Shown here: in pieces, positions 1 to 10,312 of the stretch | Numbering within the stretch: position 1 is the stretch's first letter | How the letters are laid out: each line of letters starts with the position of its first letter | Assembly: GCA_021234155.1 (NCBI GenBank) | Contig: JAJEKV010000003.1 | Span: 26,206,233 to 26,270,232, forward strand | DNA: 64,000 nt | Origin: Isoetes taiwanensis | Taxonomy: Eukaryota > Streptophyta > Lycopodiopsida > Isoetales > Isoetaceae | Direction of reading: 5' to 3' | Made by a program: the position numbers and the translations under genes | The notes under the pieces: model-generated | The model's input: only the letters and a program-made list of their open reading frames with translations | Told to the model about the DNA's origin: nothing | Database searches by the model: none

Positions 1-505
1 GACGAGGTGCATGTTTTTGGTGAAAGGGAATGCAAAGCACGAAGATTATATTCTTTTGTTATGCATGTACATTGATGAGAAGATGAGTTACATAGCCTTA
101 TCATAAGCATTAACACTTGTATTATCATTACTAAAATTACAACAAGTATTGATTGTAAGAGTGATGTAAGTCCTTATATTATCTATGATGCTATTATCGA
201 CACATATAGCGTCATATGCTAGCACGGATATAATATTGTCAATATGTGAAACTATAGATGAAGCTATGGGTGATACTGTAATTGGCATAAGCTATAACAC
301 TTATATTGTCATTAACACAATTGGAGTAATAAACGATGGTAAAATTGATGCAATATATTACATTATTCATGACACTAGTAACGATGTAATTGTTGACCAA
401 ATTTATGGCGATGTTGATGATGCTATAGGTGGTATAATCTTGTCTTTGGTAGTGTCACTGTACCTTGAATATCATTATTTATATCACTTGACACTTTTTG
501 AAATT
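1..505. other. AT-rich low-complexity stretch, no gene recognised
   Basis: The sequence is dominated by short degenerate ATT, GAT and TAA steps and by repeats of the phrase attgtcattaac. It stays open on both strands for more than 60 codons, but the translations are only Ile/Asp/Tyr-rich low complexity with no domain. I read it as decayed simple-sequence DNA flanking the LINE that begins near 506. Confidence 0.5.
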
Positions 506-2072
506 TTAGGTGATATTAAAGTGATGAAAAATGGCAATCCTCTTGTAGTGAGATTGATGATGAACAATGGCACTTATTAGTATATCAGCAACCACTAGAA
601 ATAAATAAGGAGCAAGAGAGAAGCCTTGCCTAACACCTTGAGTAAGAGAAAAAAAATTTGTAGATGAACCATTCACTATGACGGCATGGTTGGCCGTTGA
701 GGAGCAGTCTGACTTTAGGATAAAAAACAATTTTAGATAAAGCAAGGTCTAAGAACTCCCATTTAACAGAATCAAAAGCCCTTTTGAAATCAAGCTTAAA
801 AAGCACACATTTTTTAGAGGAAATCTTATTCTAGTGGAGATCCTGCATAGCCATAATGTAGGTATCAAGAATATAATAGTTTGGCAGAAAAACAGATTGC
901 CTCTGATTTATATTCCTTTGTAAGAAGCCACAAATCCTAAGGGCAATGATCTTGGCACATAATTTATAAGAAGTATTGGTCAGAGAGATAGGTCTCCATT
1001 TAGAGAAAGAATTAAGGTCATCAATCTTGGGAACAAGAGTAATAAAACCTCCTGAAATTGAGGGATGGAGATGATTTGCAGACCAGAAAGCTTGCACCAC
1101 AGAGACAACATCAATTTTGAGAATATCCCAGAAGTGGAGATAGAATTCACAAGGAAAGCCATATGGACCTGGAGATTTTCCCTTGTCAAAACTTTTAAGA
1201 GCACTAAGGATCTCACTTTCGATAGGGATGCTCACATAAGAGTCATCTTTTAACTCAGTAGGGGCAGGTACTATACTATCAATGAGGGAGATAAAATTAA
1301 CTTTCAAGGTCATATCACTCTGATTAATAAAGCTATTAGAAAACAGAGTAGCATAATTATCATGAAAGAAAGTCTTAATTTCATTATCATTGTTGATCAA
1401 AGTACCACTATCATTCTGCACTTGAAAGATGGAATTTCTGAGAAGTCTATTCTTAGCTGCTCTAAAAAGTTATTTTAAACTGCCAATATCTATTTCATAG
1501 TTACATTTGACTTTACATTTAATAGCAACATTCTTTGCATTAACTTGCTCTATAGATTTTTAGGTGTCTCTTAATAACTTCCTCCCTCAGTTATAGATTA
1601 TGAATATAAGGATCAAGATACAATAGTCTTCTTATTTCTGTCATTTGAGTTAACAAAGCATCCTTCTCCCTAGATCTCTCAAGATGTCTCGATTTGTACC
1701 AATTTTTAATCCAATTTTTTTATTGTTTCAATTCGTTAGAAAAACCTTTCATGGAGTTGAGGTTGATGTCAGATTGAATACTCTTATAGAAGGCAGTAAA
1801 GTCTCGATTGAAGTAAGCATTTGGAAGCACAGAACAATTAAGCTTATAAGGAATATTACCATGTATTGGCTTGTTATATGAGAAGTGTGAAGGAATTGAG
1901 GTTGATGATCAGAAATGGATGTACCTTCATCACTTGTAGCAAAACAATTATCCCAAAAGGAGGAATTTGGATTAGAGACATAGAATCTATCAAGGGCACA
2001 ATAGACTTGATCAACATTTTTTTGTTTGTTTGACCAAGTGTAGGAAGCAGAAGAGGAAGGCACATAGATCAA
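506..2072 (-). mobile_element. L1-type LINE remnant (endonuclease end plus reverse transcriptase)
   Basis: Read on the minus strand, 2072-1749 encodes the end of an AP-type endonuclease: YTWSNKQ, then LDRFYVS, then SDHQPQ, the family's SDHxP active-site block. Next comes a decayed linker (about 1748-1422, still showing FRAAKNR) and then reverse transcriptase from 1421 to 831, with the typical plant L1 phrases KGKSPGP, GFITLVPK and WRPISL. A further piece at 745-506 carries TQGVRQG and the block after it. The endonuclease N-terminus, the YxDD catalytic block and the 3' end are missing, and frames change at about 1740 and 800. It is a 5'- and 3'-truncated, dead copy. The order endonuclease then reverse transcriptase is that of L1 ORF2. 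Confidence 0.87.
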
Positions 2073-2152
2073 AGAAGAATCAGATTAAAATTATTCCAGT
2101 TAATCCTTTCAGTGACTGATAGATATATCTATTACCCAGTTTCACATTCCAA

Positions 2153-2222
2153 GATAGATAGATAGATAGATAGGTAGGTAGGTAGGTAGGTAGGTAGGTA
2201 GGTAGATAGTTGTTTTAACGTC
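2153..2222 (-). repeat. GATA/GGTA microsatellite with a LINE-B 3' tail stub
   Basis: About five GATA units are followed by about seven GGTA units (2153-2209), then ttttaacgtc. Read on the minus strand this is GACGTTAAAA followed by a CTAC/CTAT microsatellite. That is how the LINE-B copies elsewhere in the window end: GGACGTTAAAA near 44186, and AGATGTTAATAAA at 62454. I infer a very short, 5'-truncated LINE-B insertion on the minus strand, with the microsatellite as its tail. Confidence 0.5.
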
Positions 2223-2322
2223 ATGCCCTAAAAAACCCTATATCGTCAAACCCTATTTTGCTTAAAAATGTTGCATGAAGTTGGAGAATTATTTCTCTCT
2301 TACTACTACATCAGGCACTAAG

Positions 2323-2381
2323 AATGGCATAAATACATGTAACAGTTTTAGAAACACTTCTACATGTAACAATTTTGAAAC
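2323..2381. repeat. Dispersed repeat, second copy at 35753-35810
   Basis: The run from ggcataaatacatgtaac through tttagaaacactt and on to acatgtaacaa recurs at 35753-35810 with only a few changes. Inside this copy the motif acatgtaac-N-tttt-gaaacactt is itself repeated. No coding capacity is seen. Confidence 0.6.
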
Positions 2382-2711
2382 ACTTGTGCATGTAATCCAA
2401 TTACATGAGACAAGCCTAGAATGACAAAACTTCCTTGTTTTAATATAAATACAATGATGTGCATTGGTTGCATGATGGATGCTGCTATGAGCAAACACAA
2501 ATCACACAAATGACATATGCTGAATTATAGGTTCCCAAGCCTATGAATGAAATTATCCACCAAAGCTAATATAACTATCCATGAGAGAATACTCTTGTGA
2601 ATAGAAATTGCAGCATTGTGTGCATCTATAGCATCTTCCCCTGATGAGAAATAGTCTTGTTCGGAGAAATAGTAAAGAACATGTGCAACGGACACTACTA
2701 TTTCAATCTCC

Positions 2712-2819
2712 ATATGATAATATAAAATCACTGCAGAAGCATCATTTCTTCATCCAACCATGCTAATATGATAATATAAAATCGCTGCAGAAGCGTCATT
2801 TCTTCATCCAGCCATGCTA
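2712..2819. repeat. 54-bp tandem duplication (two units)
   Basis: Units 2712-2765 and 2766-2819 are head to tail and differ at only a few positions, for example catcatttc versus cgtcatttc. No gene is seen in it. Confidence 0.85.
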
Positions 2820-2899
2820 AGGAGTCAAATCGTGACTGAGAGCAAACACCAGTTGCTCCTTCAGGCAATTTGAAATTATGAATAGCATGGCTTCCTTCC

Positions 2900-3457
2900 T
2901 TGCCAGTCCTCTTTACTCAGGCTGATCACTTTGGTCGTTGGGCCATAATTGTATGGCAGGAACAAGGGGTTAAATATGGTCTAATTAATGTTTACGCGCA
3001 CAATAGTCCTCATCATAAAGCTTCACTGTGGGCCTCTTTGCGAGGGAAGATACTTAGCTTGGGTTGTCACATTTCATGGCTTCTTGTTGGGGATCTTAAT
3101 ATGGTGGAAGTGGAGTCTGATCGGTTGGGGGCGACTTCTACAGTGGTGTCTGGTTTTGAACGCCAGCAGTGGCTCCGTCTACTCCATGACTGCAACCTCT
3201 CGGAGATTGATGGTGAAGGTGCCTTCACTTGGTGCAATGGTCAAGTTGGTGGGGGTCGCGCAAGCTCTCGGTTGGATAGAACTTATTGGAATGCAGATAC
3301 AATTGCGGCACTTCCAGATCTCTTTCAGTTCTATCTCAGAGATAACTCAGTTTCAAACCACCATTCGCAATTCATTTCAGACGAGCCCCTGCAGCAGCGG
3401 CGGTCTGGAAGGATGTGTTTTTGCTTGAACGTGAAGTTCTTAAAGGATGCTGACTTT
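2900..3457 (+). pseudogene. L1 ORF2 endonuclease domain (partial)
   Basis: One open frame encodes the C-terminal two thirds of an AP-endonuclease-like nuclease, which nicks target DNA for target-primed reverse transcription. Visible motifs are INVYAHN, LLVGDLNMVE (the GDxN metal-binding block), FTWCN, LDRTYWN and SNHHSQF (the SDHxP block, with D changed to N). Everything N-terminal of INVYAHN except about 35 residues is missing, and the final histidine block is altered, so it is not expected to cut DNA. The frame is broken at 3458 by the inserted element. Confidence 0.85.
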
Positions 3458-4012
3458 CATTAGAGGAAATTTGAGATCTCATTTCATCCCCATAAGAATC
3501 CTCCAATGGAATGGCTACCCTCTATTAACTGCAATTAATGCAGCACCAACAACTTCATTGTTGTTGTTTTTCCCCCATAACTTTTCATCCACTTGTCAAA
3601 ATGTTGCGGCGTTTGTTGCATTAGATGCGGAATGAAAAGATCTTTCCAATGATATATGTTTATGATGTATTTCAATATGGTCATATGCGTTAACCTTAAA
3701 AAAATATGATTTTTTGCTTATTTCTTATATATTTATATCGTAAAAGATGTATGAATGGGTTATCACTAGATAGATCTTGTGAAGACGAACCCATTGCTAC
3801 AAAAAGTTTTTGAATCGAAGTTCTGGATCAAAAGTTATAATGAAAAAATGATACTACAGAAGTTAGTTGCAACTGCATTAATTACAGGCTGCCACATAAT
3901 ACTGGAATGAGATATACTGAAGCTCTTCTCTTATTGGACAGTTTAAAAAGCTGACATGGCATTTTAAGCATCCCTTAATGGGACAAAATGTGATCTCATT
4001 TTTCCTCTAATG
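3458..4012. mobile_element. MITE-like element with about 40-bp terminal inverted repeats, inserted in the LINE
   Basis: The left end CATTAGAGGAAA..TGAGATC..ATTT..TCCC..TAAG (3458-3497) is mirrored at the right end 3972-4012, which reads TTTCCTCTAATG at its very end. The two arms match at most positions. The 555-bp interior has no coding frame. The LINE reading frame resumes right after it, so it is a later insertion. I see no clear target-site duplication (flanks ctgacttt and caagaagg), so the superfamily cannot be named. Confidence 0.75.
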
Positions 4013-4222
4013 CAAGAAGGTTGCAAGAATACTTGGACAACTGCCTTCAACCGACGTCGAGGTATGACTGGCATAGTGGATGCAATTGCGGCAGTCAAGG
4101 GTTTTGCGAAAGAGTGCGGTCAAGAGTCTGCAGCGGCAGGTCGTGCTTTACTGGACACCTTGTATCAGGACCTGCTCCATTCTTGATAGGGACGTCTACC
4201 AGGTGTTCATGATCGGGATATT

Positions 4223-5365
4223 TTGGCACAGCTCCAAGCATTGGAGGAGGAGCAAATTCAGCAAGCAAAGATGAAGGCAAGTCTGCAGTGGTTTCATGAT
4301 GGAGACCGTTGTACGGGCTTCTTTTTCCGTGCAGCTAAGAGGCGTCGCATGACTTCAACCATGTCCTCATTGCTTTTGCCGAATGGTTCGGTGCTAACAG
4401 AGCCGACTGAACTCAAGCAGCATCTGCATAACCACTTCCAGACGTTTTTTGCTGAGAAACATCTTCCCTTTCAATCCGAAATGCGAGATGCTGTTTTGTC
4501 TAGGATTTCCCCCATCATCTCCGATGAGCAGCGCGAGTCAATAGAAGCGTCAATAGAAGCGGCTATGACATCTGATGATTTAGGTTCGGCAGTCTTTGAA
4601 CTGAAAAGAGGCAAATGCTCAGGTTTGGATGGTTTGCCAATTGAGTTCTTCCAGGAGTATTGGGAATGGCTGGAGCCAGATGTGTATGATGCTTTCTGTG
4701 ACTTTTGGCGGTCCACTGCTTTGGATAGAATTCTAAATACAGGTGCCATCTCACTCATCCCCAAGGTCAAGGATCCTCAGACTATTTCAGATTGGCGGCC
4801 CATCACCTTATTGTCATCCGTATATAAGATCTTCGCCAAGGCTTTTGCAGAGCGGGTAAAGGACATCTTGGCAGAGTCCATCTCAACAACCCAATCAGGT
4901 TTTCTTCCAAAACGGTGCATTTTGAACAATGTTGCTGCTGCTTACGAGGGAATTTACTGGGCACGTAAACAAAACCTTCCAATTGTATACCTTAAGCTTG
5001 ATTTTACAAAGGCTTATGACAGTGTCAGCTGGGAATTCATGCGCCGATGTATGCTAAGACTGGAATTTGGGGAACAATTCACATCAGATATTATGAAGCT
5101 TAGACAAGCTCTTGGTCAGTGTATCCCTCTAGGCAAGAAGGCTGTCAAACCAGTCCTACCTTGGGCTTTATTTCAGGGTCTGCAGCCTTTTCTAAGTGCT
5201 TCTCCATTTTTGCGTGGCTTGTTGGCAGCATGGGAGGCGGTCATACATCTTTTCTGGCCATGCCCCTCTATCCACACCCTATTGGAGACTCCATGGTGGT
5301 GGGCATCACTGCCTCCAGACCCCTCAGCACCTCCATTGGCAGCCTCAGTTCATCCCCTTACATAG
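4223..5365 (+). pseudogene. L1 ORF2 reverse transcriptase with an internal deletion
   Basis: A 380-codon frame, which really starts further upstream, shows the order typical of plant L1 reverse transcriptase: WFHDGDRCTGFF, FFRAAKRRR, LKRGKCSGLDGLP, GAISLIPK, WRPITLL, QSGFLPKRCILNN, and YLKLDFTKAYDSVSWEF with the first catalytic Asp. Directly after SDIMKLRQA (about 5100) the sequence jumps to a segment normally far downstream (LLAAWEAV, about 5215). The palm with YxDD is therefore absent and the enzyme cannot be active. The equivalent downstream segment is recognisable in the fragment at 26035. Confidence 0.9.
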
Positions 5366-6162
5366 AGACGATGGGTTCTTGCAGGTGTTGTCTCTATTCA
5401 AGCATGGTATGAGGTGGGTCGCCTACTGTCTTGGCCTGAATTTCAGGCAAAGTTCCTGCTCCCTCGTTGGGACGTATCTCTATGGGAGAAGGTCGCAAAA
5501 AATTTGCCTCTTATAGTGCAAGTTGGTGTTGCTGAAAGGGTGCCATGGGACTGTCATGAAAATATTCACAAAGGCAAGCAATTTGTCAGATCAGTATATC
5601 GCCTTCTTTTAGCACCAAAACCCCTCCAGTTGACAGATGGGTGGCACCTACAGGTTCCACAGCCCACTTTGTGTCGTACATGGCGATGGCTTTGGGAAGG
5701 TTGCTCCACCCTAAAGTCTCTCTACTGTGGTGGCAGGTTATCCGCAGGTGCCTGCGGGTTAATGCCCTTCGACATCGCTATGATCCTCGCATATCTGCAG
5801 TATGCCCGCTCTGTCTGTCGGACGTTGAGACTCTTGAGCATTGTCTCTTTGATTGTCCTGAGGTTCAACCAGCGTGGTCCTGGCTACAAGGTTTGTTTAA
5901 CAGTACATTGGACTGCCGATGCATTCTTTTGGCATCCTATCCCAACGCATGGCCTCCAGCTAAACAAAGGGCATTTCATCTTGGTTCCGGTTGGCTCCTA
6001 TGGTCAATATGGGAGCGTCGCAGACACCACATCTTTCAGAACATTTATTCATCTGCACACAGTGTTATTAGGGTGGTCCAGAAAAAGATATTGACAGCTT
6101 ACGAGTGTTCCTCCCTTGAATCAGAACTGATGGAATGCATCTGGATTGATTCTTATCATTAG
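5366..6162 (+). pseudogene. L1 ORF2 C-terminus with zinc-binding domain
   Basis: Continues the LINE after a stop and a frameshift. One frame (about 5390-5690) carries FLLPRWDVSLWEKVA and related text. The next frame (to 6162) carries the reverse-transcriptase zinc-binding domain: LLWWQVIRRCLRVN, then CPLC, then HCLFDC, a C-x2-C ... H-x4-C pattern, and ends ...YECSSLESEL. The same end is seen in scraps at 26900 and 44230. It belongs to the element ending in poly(A) at 6325. Confidence 0.85.
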
Positions 6163-6272
6163 TCTCCTATTCTGGAGTAAGTACATTGTGCTCCAGGCTC
6201 GTGCTCCTGTGGCATCTTTTTGTGCTTATACAGTTAGATGAGACATGTAAATTTTGTACTTTTTCTCTGATT

Positions 6273-6325
6273 AATAAACCTTTTGGCTTTCGTCCTTCCA
6301 AAAAAAAAAAAAAAAAAAAAAAAAA
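6273..6325 (+). other. Poly(A) signal and A26 tail of the L1 element
   Basis: AATAAA at 6273-6278 is followed 21 bases later by 26 consecutive A residues (6300-6325). This marks the 3' end of the LINE. Confidence 0.85.
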
Positions 6326-7435
6326 CATTGCCAAGTTAGATGGCACCTATATTCATAAAAACAACACGCTTGATATAAAAATCTTGACGGTTTATCACGG
6401 GAGGAAATAACTAGCATGATATCATGAATAGCACAGGGCCCTGCCCTAGCGTGTTTACGTCGACAAGTCCTCCGATTATGCATAGGATATGCAGAATAGA
6501 AGCAGGCTTGTGGCTACAAATCTCCCCAAAATCTTGCCCAAGCAAAGCAGTCTTGCATTCTGTTTAACAAATTCAAGATTAGAACAAGGAACTCACATCT
6601 TCTGCTTTAGAGATCCAGCTAGAGTCAGCATATTATATTTCCATGATCAATAACCAAGGCTATACCTGTATCACAACAGGAACAAGATTAGATGCCTGCA
6701 CTGCAGAAGCAACCTATATTTCAGCATATCAGCATGGTCGCTGCCAGCAAATTGAAATTCAGATAGCATTGGTCCAAAATCTCATGGTATAGCCTTGTTT
6801 TGATCTGCTTCTGCTATAGCCAGATCTTACAGATTCAAGCCATCTCTTGCGGATTTTAAGTTCTTAAGGAGGTTGCAGAATGGACATCGGCAATGGCAGG
6901 CGGCATCTCGAATCAATACTTGGCTATGAATAGTGAATCTTAGACCATGAGTAGTGAATTTTAGACTGACCGCTACATCTACGACCAATATTCTACACTA
7001 AAGATGTTGTGTGCAACAAAATCGGCCATGTATGTTCAGCTTCTGCAACCAGCTCTACAGAATCAGAATTTGCTTCTGAATCCGAGTCCATCCCTGACTT
7101 TCTATCCCAATCTTGTGTCCCAGTAGACAAACACCATCAATGCTGCATATTATTGCCCTGATGCCGCCATGCATAACGGAGAAACACTGTGAAAAAAAAA
7201 TCTTAAAGCTAACCTTTCTGGCGAAATACTAAAGAATCAGAGGAGTAGTAGAAGTCTGATTTGCCTCGGAGCTTCTATTGCTTCAAAATCAAAGGATAGA
7301 CTCGTTCCTTCCGCTTTGAAGATTCAGAGAAGTAAAAGAAATCGGACCTGCCTCAGAGTTTCTGCTGCTTCGAAATCAAAGGACAGACCCTAATCAACAC
7401 AACTATAAAGTACGGGTTCTTGAGGCCTGCATGCC

Positions 7436-7437
<2 letters not shown>
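6326..7437. other. Intergenic, no gene recognised; contains a diverged tandem duplication
   Basis: I see no coding domain on either strand. Between about 7248 and 7392 a segment (gaagtctgatttgcctcgg ... atcaaaggatagac) is repeated once with about 85 percent identity, roughly 90 bases apart. Confidence 0.5.

Positions 7438-7527
<90 letters not shown>
7438..7527. repeat. GT dinucleotide microsatellite, about 44 units
   Basis: An uninterrupted (GT)n run of about 90 bases, followed by a G-rich tail. The Cys-Val open frame across it is only the translation of the repeat. Confidence 0.98.
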
Positions 7528-7529
<2 letters not shown>

Positions 7530-7840
7530 GTGGGGTTGTGGGAGTAAACCATTGGCAAATGCCTTACAAAATTAGCGAAAAATATAAAAGTACGGTGCGC
7601 ACTCTATATGTACCAATTAGTATACCATGTGCAATACGGCCACAGAATCATAGAAAACCATATGAAAATTTGTACAAATTCACAAAAAAAATTCCCTGTC
7701 ATTGTGCTATATATTCTCTCTAATTTGTAGAGGACTAAACTTCTACCTCTGAATCAAAGCTCTCTTTCGAATCATCCTAGTGACACTCTGGTAACTGAAA
7801 AGAAAAGTTTGCACCCTTCACGAATCCATTCCAGTTCTAT

Positions 7841-8580
7841 AGGGTGGGATTACGCCAAAGGCATCTAATGGCAGGGATTAGCCTAGCCTGCGGGATGTGG
7901 TGCTAGAACCAATAGAACAGATTCAACCATGTGGCGGTTGCGCTGCAAGTGCCTTGCTTAGGGATCTCGAAGATTGAAATAACCAATCGTAGGCTTTGGG
8001 AATTTTGGAGGCGGGATTACGCCAGCAATGGGATACTCTAGATGCCATGGCAGTTGATAACAATTTCGTATATTAGCCCTCCATGTTTGATGTTGGAGGA
8101 GGGTACGTGCACTGACAAGGATCCCGAAATATCAGTCCTGCATGTCCAATTCTAGAGGTGTGCCAGTGGGGAATTGGTTGATAACAATTTTGCACATAAG
8201 CCATGCGTTTGCGATCCCGGAGGAGGGAATCATGCACTTCTTCTAACGAGTATCCAGAGGCGGGGATTACAGCGGCGAATATCAAGGACGACATCAACTA
8301 CCTTAACTCGGGATCCTGGAGGACGGAATCACAACTCGGCCATGGTAGGGATCCAGGAGGTGGGGATTATAATTGCTGATATTGGGAGAGGATATCAGCC
8401 TGCCTAGGGATCCCAAAGAAGGGGATATTCAGCATCTCCGAGGATGGGATTACCATGAATGGATGGGATGCGACGGCGGCCCTGATCATCAGAAGGGTAC
8501 CTGGCATCTGTCAGTACCGAAAATGGGGGCTCCGCAATAGATCCCGTTGAGAAAAGGTTGGGATCTTGGAGGATAGTATT
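7841..8580. repeat. Degenerate minisatellite built on GGGATCC-N-GGAGG-N-GGGATTA
   Basis: At least ten diverged copies of a phrase like gggatcctggaggacggaat or gaggcgggattacgcc occur at about 7841, 7998, 8091, 8117, 8211, 8258, 8310, 8347, 8404, 8437 and 8561, at irregular spacing of roughly 35-120 bases. No open frame spans them with a known domain. It looks like an old tandem array or a decayed repeat-derived element. Confidence 0.6.
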
Positions 8581-8639
8581 TTTACCTTCGAGATCACCAA
8601 AACCAGGGTACTTATATCTTCGGCCGAACATGTCTCTAA

Positions 8640-8760
8640 AAGTAGGGTTATAGTTAGATTTAGAGTTAGGGCTAGGCTTAGATTTATTTTTAGAATGCTT
8701 TCCTTTTCTTATTTAGAGTTGGAAAATTTATTCTTTTTTCTAATAGGGTTAGGATCAATT
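8640..8760. repeat. Telomere-like degenerate repeat
   Basis: Overlapping pieces such as tagggttatagttag, gagttagggctaggc and atagggttagg resemble diverged TTTAGGG plant telomere units. The match is weak and no perfect tandem pair is present. Confidence 0.3.
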
Positions 8761-10150
8761 CTAGAATATTGGATGCCATTTCTAGTTCGTCTATGGATGC
8801 ATAAAAACCTTTACTCTATAAGTCATTTGTTTGCCATCATAAGGTTATGAAAAATTATAAGGGGAACATGGAGTAAGGGGTCCATAAAACAATTATGTTT
8901 TTCACATGTGATAGTGGGAATCGATACATGCCTAACCTTTAAACAAATCATTATTCATGTGCAATGGGATTAGTACAAGGTACAGCCCTTAAAGGCTTTA
9001 TGCAATTCATGTCGGTAGTAGCATTAGCTATTCATTTTGCAATCAAAAACTCGTTTCATAAAACAGGCATAATGGGCATCTAAAATACCATACATAGTCA
9101 ACCTCATTCTAATCGTGTAATTGAGTGTGGTGGATGGCAAGATTGTATGCTACATAAGACAAGGGACCAGATTTGAGAAAGGAGGGTAAGAAAAAAGGGA
9201 AGCTTTAGTGTTGTATACAACAGGAGTCATATATATTGGGGAATGTGGTCCATCTGAAGAGAATATCTTTGAAAGTGTGGAAGTGTGCAATATTTCTCTC
9301 TATGGGCCCCTGGGAGCACCAAGAACTTCGAGTAGAAGGTAAATTGGATGGTGAACTAGTGGTTGCCTTTAGCAAACACATGATTCTTGATTATATATAG
9401 ATAGATTCATCTTAGTCCAAACAAAGTCAGCCTTGGAAATTCCCCGCGCCGAAAAGGATGCTTAATGATCTTGCCTTTTAGCTCGAGATTTGTGTGCTAT
9501 GATCATTGTCTTTGATGTTGTATAGGGACATCAAGGCCCAACACTGACAATAAAAATTGGAGGGTCAAAAAAGGTCTAAAAGCATGAATCAGTGAGTCAT
9601 AAGCATATATGGCCACTAAAAAGCAAAGATAAGCTTCTGCAAAGCCATGATTGGTACATATAAACATGTCTCTAACAAGCTCCAGGGGAGCAACCAAAGG
9701 CTTAGTTGTTGCAGTAGACAGAAACGTGTAAGCTTTGTAGGGAATATAAATAATGAGGAGCTACATAGAGCAGAAATAGAGCAGATGAAAGCCACTCAAA
9801 GCTTCAAAATCAAATATGTCAATGCCAAGCAGCCGTGCCTGTGCTACAAACCATTGATGTTGGATTCCAGCATTGGGTAGTCTTTGCTTCTACCTAAATT
9901 CCAAACAGTCATCATCTCTGCACCTCTGCCCATACAGTTAAAAGCACATGCACCATTGCTGGTCTGATCATAACAATGGCTGAGGTGAGTCTGCAAGACA
10001 GTTTTCGAATTTGGCACAACGCCTTCACCACAATAATTGTCCTGTGCTCTTTTTAAACAGTCCTGCTTTGCCTTTAAGTCCCACACTCTCTTGAGCTCCT
10101 TTGTCGGGTTCCTTGCCACTTGCCACTTTGTTCTATATTCTCTGGTGGTT
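8761..10150. other. Intergenic stretch upstream of the NPF gene, no gene recognised
   Basis: No domain can be read on either strand. The last 150 bases probably contain the promoter of the NPF gene, but I see no convincing TATA box at a useful distance. Confidence 0.4.
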
Positions 10151-10151
10151 A

Positions 10152-10232
10152 TAGTAGTAGTAGTAGTATCTCCTACTCATTTTCCTTCCATGACGTAAAA
10201 ATTGCTTCTTCTTCTTCTTCTTCTTCTTCTTC
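10152..10232. repeat. (TAG)6 and (CTT)9 microsatellites in the NPF 5' region
   Basis: TAG units at 10152-10169 and CTT units at about 10205-10232, within 165 bases upstream of the chosen NPF start. The CTT run is a pyrimidine tract typical of plant 5' UTRs. Confidence 0.8.
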
Positions 10233-10312
10233 CAGGACGTTCATGTGTTTCATCCACCTCTGTTGCTACCTTACCAGAATTTAGTTTTTGCTTTCTTCCC
10301 TCAAACGGCAAA

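Larger units (their letters stand above)
2900..6325 (+). mobile_element. 5'-truncated L1-type LINE with intact poly(A) 3' end, interrupted by an inverted-repeat element
   Basis: Order on the plus strand: endonuclease (about 2900-3457), an inserted 555-bp element (3458-4012), linker and reverse transcriptase (about 4020-5150), C-terminal region, zinc-binding domain (to 6162), 3' UTR with an AATAAA at 6273, and an A26 tail (6300-6325). This is the layout of plant L1 ORF2. The 5' end is truncated inside the endonuclease. A possible short target duplication is ttgccagt at about 2898 versus ttgccaagt after the tail, but it is imperfect. Several frameshifts and a deletion in the catalytic core make it inactive. 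Confidence 0.9.

Noticed and set aside
185-580. 131-codon open frame near the window start
   Set aside because: Low-complexity Ile/Asp/Tyr translation in AT-rich repeats; the opposite strand is equally open, and its end overlaps the LINE.
7439-7723. Open frame of repeated Cys-Val at the GT microsatellite
   Set aside because: It is the translation of a dinucleotide repeat and has no other support.
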